Origin: Paragonimus westermani
Taxonomy: Eukaryota > Platyhelminthes > Trematoda > Plagiorchiida > Troglotrematidae
Length of the DNA: 64,000 bases
Direction: 5' to 3'
Assembly: GCA_008508345.1 (NCBI GenBank)
Contig: QNGE01000125.1
Location: 78,776-142,775 of the forward strand
A program made the translations under genes and the position numbers. The first letter of the stretch is position 1; every line of letters starts with the position of its first letter. The notes under the pieces were generated by a model. The model made no database searches. It saw nothing but the letters and a program-made list of their open reading frames with translations, and had not been told where the DNA came from. Positions 11,201 through 23,200 of the stretch are shown here, piece after piece.

Positions 11201-14200
11201 AATGTCGTCTAGCTCACATGAGAATCTGTCCAACTCCAGGTGGCATGTGACCAAAGCCCACAAATTAGTGGTGTTTTATCCGAGTTTTTCGTGAACAGAG
11301 GATTTATACAACATGCGAAGACCTTGATTTTTGGGTATTTGTCTGCTATTTTTCAGAATAAACTGAAGGGAAGCGAGGCAGAGAGTTCCAGTTTGTGGTG
11401 ATCGGAACTATTTAACTGAGTTGGTGGATTATTACATGTACAACTCAGAAGATGACTAAATACCGTTATAAGACTGTAGTAGTCTTGTAGGATGATGCAC
11501 AGGACTGTATGACGTGTTAGTTGTCCGGTAGTGCCAATTGCTGTGGATCGGAAATGTGCTTAGGCAATCAACTGACAAAATGGAATCGCTCAGGTTACGA
11601 AACAAAGTTCCCATGTGCACAACTGCGATGATCGTTTGAATGTTTGTAGAATAAGTAACATGGTTCAGTCACGTCGGATGGTCAGACACAATCGTGTGTG
11701 TGTGTGTTGAGGAAGTATATTGGAATGTTTCGAGCGAGATATGTTGATCATCCGTATGCATTTGGTAAACAGTTTCGTCCACAATGTGTGTTTTGGAGCT
11801 ATCTGCTACCACCATTCCGTAGGTTGTGCAATGATGCACTGCAAAATGTAATCTTTACTGTCGGAGCAAAATGTGTCTTCGAGTTTTACAGTGCACAAAA
11901 GTTTGAAGCACCAAGTACCCTTTTTCCTCTTAACCGTTTCATTTATTTCTGTCGATTGCGTATGTAAAACAATCGGTTCCATATAATCGGCGCATTGCAA
12001 CCAAGCAACAGTGATTGGTGAATTTGGCGGTCCACAAAAAGGGTGATGAGAGGATGTAGAAATATAATATAATATATATTGGGACGCTCTGAATACGCAG
12101 GGTCGAACGATACCTTTCGATCAGCTTTGCCTCCGTGAACACGATTGTGTGGTTACACATTTATCGAGGTAATACTATCAACTAAATGATAACTTGTCTC
12201 CAAAAGGTGTTTCACGATTGTTGATGACACCAGGTTCTTGTCAGACAATTAAATTTCTAACGGTCGTTGTTGCTTCCAGCAGCCATCTGGGGATGTTCAG
12301 TCATCGTCTATCATAAGTTCCTATCTGTCATAGCAGTTAACGTCACATTAGGTGAGAACCGAAGTGTTCGTCAGATTTTTCTTGGAATCATGAAGAATGA
12401 CTCTTCCGGTGGAAACTGGCAGACACACATCAACTACTGGACAGGTGCCTTTGAAAACGGATGACAGCCTGCCTCAATGACTACGTAAACACTTTTAATG
12501 AAAAGGTGAATTTCACTTCCGACCGTCCTGTTCACCAGAACGTAATCGAATAAAACGCGTTAGCGACTAATGGAGATGTCACATTTATGCTAGAAGCAGC
12601 ACCTATCTTGCAGATGCCGCTCTACTCTAGTTCATAAATTGGCTTTTTGTTCGCATGGTTGAATGATTAAGTATGAGCACGGGGGTTCCTGTCAATTCAT
12701 TGTCCTCCCTTAACCGATTTTTATCACTGGTCTGTTTCCTTATGGTTACCCAACAGTTAACCATCAGTGTCAACCACGGATTTAGTCCTGTCGTTGATTA
12801 TGATGGTGAACGGTAATGGGCAGATCTCGGTTCAGCACTCATTGATCATTTGGTTTGGAATTACGTTGACTAACCGATCAGCAACATGTAGCTGATAGTC
12901 GTATCCACTGTTTCTTGCAGATGGAACCAACTTTACTCACAAAAACTGTTATCCTGAACTTCTTGAGATTTTAAAAATGAACCACTTTCATACAGTGCGC
13001 GTAGTGGCGGTGATGTGTTGGGGAGTAATAGTAAATAGTCTGTTCACTGTTTGTTAACTGGTGAATAATTTACGTTCGGTTTATTTCTTTCGAGTAAATT
13101 GACTCTGCTATTGCGCAGAATGTAACATTACGGGGAACGGATAAACCAATGGTTTAGTGGTAGCTGAAATCGTTGCTTGACCCTAACGGGAACAAACTCA
13201 GGCGGGTCAGCAAAGTCAGGTGCGTCTATCGATGGACCAATGACAAGGCGACCCAACGACGATGTGAATCAGTTGGCACGATCGAACCTGACGAGCAGCA
13301 CTGTGCAACCAGTCGATACGTAAGAAACGATGAGGAAATCGGATAGTACTTCTGAATTCCGAAAAATGAACATTCCGAACTTAGCGCAAAAGACACGTTC
13401 TGCAATCCGACCAAACGAACAACTGGCTAATGAAAGTACACGTGTTCGAGAATCACCAGCTTCATATATTCTTTATAAATCTCTAATTTCCGTCAGAACA
13501 AGCGTTGATCGAAGCCCAATCCTTACCTAGCTTTCAACGAGGGTTCACACAGCGCAGTCAGGTTAGCCCGTGTGTGAACTAAGAAATACATAGAAATTAC
13601 TGATGAGTAGTCGGGAATTTGGTTTATTTTCAAGTTGAACATCACTCACATTTGATCTCAGCCTTCAGATTTGATCATTCGGTCGTGCCTACTGTGAGGT
13701 CAATGGCGCAGTGGTCAACACAGTAACCTCACGAAAGCGTGGCTGGGGTTCTAGTGCCGGCCGAGGCAGGGGTATGTACGACTGACGAGCTCTAATTAGA
13801 GTGAAACTCGAGTCTAGTGCTTCTGTTCGAAAGAGGTTGGCTGAAAAGTCTATCTGAATGCGAACGCTGCGATCAAATGTGAGTGATGTTCAACTTGAAA
13901 ACAGAAATTAGTTGTATGCTGGACAGTTGTTTGTTAAATGCCGTCTTCTTCGTTTTTTTTCACTTGAACAAGAGAGGAAATTGCACAACAGGGAGGATCA
14001 AACTCAGTGTGATAACTCGAAAACGCCACATTGTATGAAAGATTAGTGCATGATGATGCGTGGAACTGTTACAGAAAATATAAGATCAGCTTACTCTGTC
14101 ATTTCGAGGGGAAGCTTTTGCAATGGTACTACCGATAGAAGCAACAAAAGCGAACGGTACTTTTGCAACGAATTAGAGGTTGAGGATCGGATGTTACATA

Positions 14201-17200
14201 TTATTTCTCTTTTCTGCACTGTTCAACAGGAGAATATATTGTGGTGATCTAACCTCAGGTGTATGATCAGTGCCTTATGGTGGGACGAGTCTGACACTGG
14301 TAAACTATAGACAGGTTTAATTTATGCCTTTCATGGGCTGTATTAAGAATATCTGTATTTCTCGAAGGTTAACGAAATGGTTTTCGTGTTAGTTTTTAGT
14401 TTATTGAAAACTTACTTTGAAGTTCCGAAAGTGTTCTTGTAGGATAAAGAATTTGGTTTCTTTCCGCGGCTTATCCATCCCTCAAACAGCCTTCGTGTCT
14501 TCATATGTATTAGGCCACACAGAGGATTAGGTTCTAAGCAGTCTTCAGCTTTTTTTATTCGGTACTTACGTGTTCTGTACTGATTGGATGATTTTCGAGC
14601 CAGATTTGGGCGTGCGCTGTCTGCGTTAGGTTATTTTAAACTATACTGTATCGGAAGCTTTTGTTCTATTTACGGAGTATCTTGCGTCAACTATCTTTCG
14701 AGAGATTGTTGACGTTCTTTTTTATTACAAACATTTTCAAATATGTATACAATTGTGTGTGTAAGCAAACAGTACCTTCACCTTTGAGAGTGGATGTCGT
14801 GAGGGAGTTAAATTTCTATTGGGGTCGCTATAGTGGATTAGGGGAGTGGCTGTTGAATACGTTGCGTTTTCAATAGAGCTCGTACCACTTCTTACACAAC
14901 GGGTTTTTGGCAAAGAGGGGTCGTCGTAAGAAGAAACATTATATGTACCACATGTATTTCCCTCCGGCGGCGACGACTACCTTAGATTGATTCCATCCGA
15001 TCCCACTGAACCAATAAAAAATTTGGGGCCCAAAGCGACTTCCTCCAGATGTAATCACGCATTGTAGTTCTGGCTGTAATTTGGTTCATCTCCCCCAGAA
15101 AGACCACTGTTTTTCATCAAAATGTTATTCCTTAAAATCTGCACTTTCATCTGCGCGAGACAACCGATATGATACATCGCTCGTTTCTTTAGTTCATCGA
15201 TTTTCTACGAACAGCTGTCACTCCTATCATTTTTTAGATCTCACCCTACACCTGAGTGGTGGATTATGAACACCACCTGATCTCTATCCTACCAAGTCAC
15301 GTGTAGCCTATTGGTATGCATTGCTTTGGCTCTCTGTCCAGTGTGATCTTTAATTCTTGAACTAATCATAGCTCGGTGTTCCCTCCTTACACTTACTGTA
15401 TCTATCTATAGGTATATATACGTTTTGTTACGTGTGTGTACACATTCCTGGAATTGCTTTCACAAATGGGCAGGATATCTTACGCTGTATGTTAATGGTG
15501 TGATCATCCAACTATTGAACACCCACACGCTAATGACCACTTTGTTTGTTGATTGGACTTGCAACCTAATTACCGTGCTCAGAGAATAACCGAACACCTG
15601 CAGCTACAGATGGTTTCATCCGCAGTCTTATGTTTACTGTCACGCTCATTCGTCTAGGGCCCAGTGGTTACCGTGACATGCGACGCAACCATCGCTTCCC
15701 ACGCATACTGACCCAGACGCATGGTGTTGGTGTCAGTGTGTTTGCTGTTGGTGACCGCTGCTGGATGACCTTAGCTATGTGACGTATGTCAGCATTATTT
15801 AACGGCTAATCTATTGGTCATCGTTAAGTTAGGCAACGACAGTGTCGGTGGACATCGTTGGCCTGGCCAAACTATAAGAGGCACTTCATCCCAAGCCTAA
15901 CGCGGTCATCCGCTTGGCAATAAGAGGTCGTGTAAATGGTAGCGGTTTCTTGGACCACGTCCCCACGTTTTTCTGCGAAGCAATGATTTGATCCTTGTGT
16001 CTCTCGCATTAAGTCTTCTCGAAATTTTGATCACTTTTTGAAAAATAAGCAGTACTATTTCTTATTAACAAGCGGAAAGGTGCACCACACCACAGGGTTA
16101 GTCGATTGCATAATTTGATTAAACCAACCATACCATCTGACGCTGAAGCTACAGAAATTACCGGTCTCCAGCCACCGAACGTGCGTTGTACGTTAGTGTG
16201 GCGCGCAATCCACCACGCACGGTGAGTGGTGGATGAACCAAAGACTGATCAAAATGATCTACCACCACAGTACATCAGTCAATTCAGGAAATTGCTTTGT
16301 ACATCTTTGAAAGTGAGTATTCTGTATTTACACAGTCGCATTTCCAGCAGACAGAATATTTAATTAAAATTTTGATTCAACCTCACAGCCAATCCATTCC
16401 CATAACTGCCAGGAATAACAAGAAATCGTGCCACATGTGGGGTACCGAGTGAACCGCATTCACGAGACCTATTTGGGAATGTGGGTAAACATTCTGAAAG
16501 GTCAGAATGAAAAGAATGTTCAAATTCGGACAAGATTTTGCATGCTTTAAAGCGTTGAACCACAATGACGTCATTGAGGAGTGGCACTACGATTAGGTAA
16601 ATTTCTCGGGGATCTGAAGAGAAATTAAAAATCTTCGGTCTAAAGTCTAAGAAGGGTAACCGGAGAGCAGTATGGCCAAGGGGGAGTACGCATGCACCCA
16701 CAAAACGGAGGATAAAAGTGTACGGAGATGAAATTGACCTTAGATGTAAAATACTAAACGTTCCTTTTTTCACTTTAGTAGAAACATTGTTAACGCGGAA
16801 ATCGCACCAAGTTGTGATTGAATATGAGACCTAAGTACTTAATGGATTGATATCTAGAAAGGAACTCACTTTTGTTTTGTATTCATGTACAAGTATCACG
16901 AAGTTACTGTTAGATTGTTCCTTTGAAACAGGAGAATAGAACATGACTGCATTCAGATGTATTGACCTGGTTGATTGACTGGCTAATTCGCTAAAGCCAT
17001 TCTGCAATGTACGGGTAGCGGACATCTCCGAGTATTAGACGCCAAAGACAACATCGTTTGTATACTTAAGCAAAACCGGTTCATTAAGGCATGAGACTCA
17101 AATAAACGGGAAAGGACAATGAATGAAGAAAAACACCGCAACCTGGAAAATACCCGAATTATTGGCTGATGGGAAGATTTCCAATCAGTTAAGCGTACAA

Positions 17201-20200
17201 ACTTGGGATGATTCGAAGGTACTCGCCTAACAACATTATGAGAGATGGTTGCTTACCGCACTGTCTGGGTAGACAACATAGAGCCTCTCGGCTGATTTTG
17301 TCAGAGATATTGTTATCATCGAGGAGACGAAAACGGACCGGTATAAATAAGCAGGTGGCAGTAGAGGTGCTGTCGCTCAGTGATGACCGTAAGACTGGTG
17401 GTGAAGTTGTCTACAGTTCGTTGAGCAGTTGGGCTTACGTAACTATCTGTGGTTTCTAGTAAGCGGTGGGGAATTTTATGTATACACATTGAACATCACT
17501 CGAGGCGATCAGACAACATGAACATGCGAATGTGGTCAGCAATTGGGTGTCACGTGATAGTAGCTCCTATATTCAAGAAAGATATCAGGAGGTCCTACAA
17601 GAACCACAGGGGAATCAGTCTGACCTCAGTATTTTCTAGGGTTGTGGCATCCATTATACTTCGTCGACTCATTTGTGGGGGCAATAAGGCAGTGATCAAC
17701 ACGGTTGCTTCATGAGAGCATGCGGAGAGTTCCAACTCCGTCTGTGACAAAGATGCATTACCGACGAGCTTCAAGTAGAGCGAAACCCGAGTGTAGTGTT
17801 TATTTTCAAGAAAGCGAGAGATTGGTTAAAACGTCTACGTGATTAATAATGCTATGACCATTTATGGGTGATGCTCAACTTATGGATATCACATCACTAA
17901 TCGCAGCCGAAAGTTGTTCTGCTGTTTAGTGGATCCACTTCAAGAAACTTACAATGTGTACAGTGTGGCGGCAGATGTCGTAGACAGTTTGTTGACGAAG
18001 CTGTAGGATTTTACAGCAAACATGTTCACGTAGATGCACGCGCGCACACGAGATCTCTTACTGCCCCACTGTGTTCAGATAAGCGTGCTCAGATGGTTGC
18101 CAAGTAGAGTTACTAAGTTTTTCTTTGGTTCAACCAGCATAGGGCATATGACTAATCAGCAATAGCCCTCTGGTGTATATTTCTCTCGAGGACTCTGATC
18201 AGAATTTGCCCACCTCACTATTTGTCCTGGACTGATATCTAATTTCGACGAGCAGGTGACTATTGCACATTATAGTTTACTGAGGAAGAGTTGTTCCGAC
18301 TTGTCTGCAATCACACTGGTTTAAACGCATTATAATGCGACTTGAATTTTTGAAAGTTTATCGACACATATCGGCTCAGGATGAATGAAACAGGATCAAG
18401 TTAGTAGCGTCATTTAAAACGACTGACACTCTTCGATAAGTGATGTAAGGATGGAGTAGAGGTTTTGAGCGTTTTGTTTTCGACCGATAATTTAGAGAGA
18501 GCGTGTTAGTCATGACACCATGAGTCTTATTTGATGTCTGTGAATTAGTCATTATAATTCCCATAGAGCATTCGTTTAGATCACAATAACAGAAAGCACC
18601 CGTGACAAAGAATACGCGAGGTACTTAAAACGTAAGGGTCATAGTTGTAGCATCGTGTTAATCTCAATTTACTGCTGAAGAGATGTTAGACGCAATACTG
18701 AAACTTTTTGACTACATGCATACTACGTATGGTACAGATATTCTCCAACTGATTCATAAACATGTACCGTTACACTCAACTGAGTTGAATTTTTCATCTG
18801 GCCCACTTGGCCTAAAATAATCCGAGATGTAACTAAACAACGAAAATTAATTAACTGCTCAATGTTGCCTACGTGTTACAAATAAGCTTCATTTTCAAAA
18901 CCAGAGCGACTACTAGAATGGAAATGACTTTTTTGAAAGTGAAATTTGGATAAAGCAATCAAGTTGTTCAACTTCTAACGGGTTGTTGTACAATCCCAAC
19001 GTAGTAGCAGTTAGCCATTACGGTAACTGTTCGTGTGGAGGTCGAACCACACGCACACAATTGTATAATCCTTCGTAGTTATCAATGTTGGATTATATAC
19101 ACTTTTCGAAAGTTGATCAGACAAACAATACAGCAGTCACATCCGTACAAGAGTGCTACTTTTACTGAAGCATTGTACTGTTTACTCCTCACCACAAGAT
19201 TATTATCATGAGGAAACCTCAGATAACGAAAACTAGCTAACGCCACTGAAGTGGTGGTTATTCTATTGCGGATCTCACTAGACTATCCATCAGCGTTCAT
19301 ACAACTATCCGGGTAGATGAACTGCTCTGTCATTTTCAAAGTATCATTATCTACGTTGAGCGTAGCCACACCCCTACATCGACTTGAGGTTGAACGTTGA
19401 CTAAGACGACAAAAACCATTTTAAGTCAAAATATGTCATCTGATAGGATGGAGTGCATTGTTTGTTGTGCTAACCGATGATGGTGATGTGCTTTATTCAG
19501 TTGCTCGGTCATCGATCCAGGGCCAGTGCGCTTTGAATATGTGGACTTCTTGAACGCGTCGTTCCACGCTAATCACTCTCAGAGTTCTAGTCTTTCCTCT
19601 GATTTGCGATTGTTGTGACATCTGTGTGACGGGTAACTTTCACTTACATAGGATATACAGCCTTGGCGAATCGATATGTAATGACCTTTTAGACTGGACC
19701 ACTTGAATGCTTTTAATGATGTGAATGTTTTCTACCGCAAACGTTCTTGTCATTTAACTTTTCCAGTATGAACCTCATTACCATCCCGTTTCTGTTTGGT
19801 CAATCAAAGACTGGTTCTGTTTATTTACCATGCGTTCTGCTATTTGGTTTTGTCAGCGTGTTTGCTTATCCCCCAGGTTGCTCTTGCATGCCCTGTTGCT
19901 CCTAATGCTGCATTCCTTTCACGCGTACAGTGGACTCGTTTACGCACGCGGTTCCCAAGCCTGACAGCGACTCGCGCTATAAAAGTAAGCAATAGTTTGC
20001 GACTCCTGTCCTACACGCTTCACGGATACGCTTGGGGTCGCATCCAAGTTCCCGAGGAAACGCGTGTCAATGTGCGATGTAGTCTTTCGATTCTGGCGTG
20101 AAGTTGTTCGCCGGTTCCGTGTGCTTCATCCTCGTACGACTGTGTAAAACCGTCTCTGCTGTTTGCTTTCTTGCTTTCATTTTTATTTCGAGTGCATCCT

Positions 20201-23200
20201 GCTTCCACACTTTGGATTCATTCATTTGCCCCACTCCTTTCACTTTCGTTTGTGATCTTACTGCATCGACTATCATGAATTCCGGCGGAGGACACTTGTT
20301 TGTGTCTGCTTTGTTCGCCGATTCTGACCTGTTGACCACATTTTCTCTTGCCTGTCAGTCGATCGCGGCTTGCGGGTGCTGTACTTACTAGTAGTTGTGT
20401 TCATTGAGAACCAGCTGTTAGTTAATCACGCTGTTGACTATCAATTGAGTTCTTTGCCTACTTTTGGCCTTTTCTTCTGGAGCTCTAGAATGAGAGTTGT
20501 TCACCTATTTCCGCGTCAAACTCCAAACTGATTACCTGCTTCTATAGCCTTTACACACCGTGTCGGATGGTTGTCGGACTAGGTTAGACTCTAACTCGCT
20601 GTCTCTATGCACGCTTATCATTTGACCGCGTTGACAATGCTCCATTAGTCGTATTCCTAATTGGTGACTTGGTTTCCGTTTCGCTTTCAATTGTAGTAGT
20701 TGGGAGTTTGTACTTCTTTTCTTTTACAGTTCTCTCGTTCCGTCTGGGCAACCGTGCATTATCCGCCAGATGACACTGTTTTTGTCCGATTAACACATCC
20801 GCTTGTGTACACATTGCCAGTCCATACTGCAGGCTTGGTTTGCATAACCAACTGGTGTTGTTCTGTTGTCTTTGGTTCTCAATGTTGCTGTTATTAGTTT
20901 TACTGATCTTCTATCTTTCCCTTTCACCCCATCTTGCACTCCGCATTCGCAATGCCACCAGGTAAAAAGCAAGATGTTATTCGAGCTACTGAGCAATTAC
21001 TGGCCGCCGCTGCTGCTGGTGATTTTGATTGTTACATGTGAGTTCACGTGTAATTTGCCAATTCATAGATCATTCCTGACAAATCCTGTGAGTCCGTAGT
21101 TAGTGGATTACTTCAGCTTTTTTGTGGGGCTATTTATCTTATCCCTCAAGGATACAGAGGGGGCTCTAATTAAGGTTAGTTTGCTGGCATAGGTTCCGAT
21201 TGGCAAGACGCTAAAAACACATGTTGAAGCTACAAGCTTTACTCTTAAGTAAACGGACAGAAACGGTACAAACTGTATTTTTTCTGAATGTTCTATACAT
21301 ATTATGGATATGGCGTAGGTTATTGCACATCCGACATACTGACTCATGTTCGGCTGGTCAGTGGACTACTAATCATATTCTTCCTCAGGTTCGATTTTCA
21401 CTTGTTAGTTGTCATTCCATTTGATCAGTAGACAACTGTTCATCAATAGTCGATTGGTTGATCACGGGCTGTTGAATCCGACAATTTTGTCTTATTCTCA
21501 GTTTACTCTTCTGAGATCCTTCTGTTTCGCAATTCTTTATATTTATCCGAATCAGTCACAATGCTTGTTGAGGGATTTACTGATCCTGGACATTCTTTGG
21601 TACCTGTCCTTATCTCTACAATTTTATACTCTCGTTTAGCGTTCCTCCTAAAAAGTCCTGTGAACTATGTTTTCGCACTTTTGTTTTGCTTAGACTCGGT
21701 CAAGTATAGTCATGTGCACCTTATGCTCCCCTCGCTCCACATTGACTGCCTTGAACACATTCCAGTTACAATAGCATTATTGTGTGTGTATGTGTGATTT
21801 GAGGTGCTATGTGGTTGAATTAGTTCTGAGTTACGTTCATTCAATCTTGCTCTCATCATATCCCCTACGGAAGTCATGATCGATGGAACACGTTTTTGTG
21901 GCTTGTTAGTGCATCTGTCCTTTGCGGGATTAGTTACTCTTCATGTACCCTAATCCCACGTGGCTTGTTTGTCCGATGCTCAGAGCATGGCTCATTTTGT
22001 AAGCTTATGGAAAATCCTCGCAAGACATGCTCTAGCTAAACGGATGGATCTTCTCTCTCCCTCCCTCTCTCTCTCTCTCTCGCACTATCGAATAAATGAG
22101 GTACAGACTGCTAATAATATTGGATGCACTGTGTTTAGACACGTCTTCGTTCGTTATAATGATTCCAGTCCAACGGCCCTTCGCAACTTTGCTAATCGTT
22201 TGTTCGGCTTTCTAGCGTTCAGTAGCCCATCTAACTGTGTTGTAGGTAGGTCGATCACGTTCTCCGTTTCCACACTATGGGATGTATAATAGCATCATCA
22301 TCGGTTGCGTTATATCAGTGACTCACACTGACGTTCAGCTGTCGTACAAACAGTTGAGGAAACAAGCCTTCGCTTAGAGATATCAGAATTGGAGCGGAAA
22401 TGACTTGGCTCCTAAGTTCCAATGTATAAACTCATCGACAAGATGTATAAAGTTCATCGACAAGATGCCCTCTCATGGCGTGAAAACAGTGGCCTTTCAA
22501 ATGCGCATAGAACGAAATCTGCTCACACCTCTTATTGCCCCAGTTCAATGAATGTCCTTACTTCGTAGACATCTTTGTTAGCTAATGACAACATTCTCGC
22601 CACTAAGTCCGATTGGTTGCCTTCCCGTCTATTATCTACAGCCCAGGCAGATCACGAAGCTTCCAATCGGATAGACGAACACAACTTGCCGTTCTTAATT
22701 TGTCGATGACTGATTTCATTTACCAGACCACCTGTCGACCGTTAGTGTGCAACTTGATATTCAATGGGTTGGCGTTCTTCATGCATAATTGAGCTTTCCG
22801 TACTCAAGTGGATGAATTTGATCTATCCCTATGGCTACACGACCTATTGGGAAGCCGCGCGCTGGGAATGTACTATTATTAGGCTGTTCACCTCTAGAAA
22901 GCCTGAGTTTCTGCAATAATCTGAGTTCCGGCTCATATCTGTGTGCTTGACAGTGGGCGTCTCCATCATGGGGTTATTTCGAATTAGTAGTTGAAGGATC
23001 TAATTGATTCGTTCATTTGTTTGACGGTGGCTTCTCTGAAACCCATCGCATTAATCATTGTCTGCCAGGTATTCCTGTTATGTCTTCAAAAAAAATCAGA
23101 GGTCATTTGGAATTGTTGACTGTACGATCACTTTTCAGAACGCGTAAAGCCAAATCGCCTAACTACGTCACCAGACTAGGTTGATTAGAACTAAATTCCT

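Larger units (their letters stand above)
6660..20961 (+). other. CaMKII: Large CaMKII intron (14.3 kb) rich in mobile elements
   Basis: It holds the candidate exons at 6722 and 19931, a solo LTR (9241-9772), a decayed LINE (10340-10740), a SINE copy (13594-13901), and a LINE fragment abutting a degenerate SINE (17540-17885). The remaining stretches (6.9-9.2, 10.8-13.5, 13.9-17.5 and 17.9-19.9 kb) show no protein or RNA signal that I can support. Confidence 0.75.

Noticed and set aside
13594..13640. Possible hammerhead ribozyme (ctgatgag in the SINE)
   Set aside because: The CUGAUGAG box is there, but no GAAA box follows after a stem II, so the hammerhead core cannot form. Similar CTGATGA strings at 528, 26679, 40659 and 63450 also lack a proper stem II plus CGAAA.
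15640..15760. tRNA-like start (gggcccagtggttaccgtg)
   Set aside because: The A box is plausible, but there is no B box at tRNA spacing and no cloverleaf. Motifs near 7990 and 13150 were likewise dropped.
16270..16311. 42-bp phase 1-1 segment ending at GTGAGT
   Set aside because: The phase fits the CaMKII linker, but the acceptor has no pyrimidine tract and the peptide is not linker-like.
16360..16773. 137-codon - strand open frame
   Set aside because: No family resemblance on either strand and no exon context in the CaMKII intron; probably chance.
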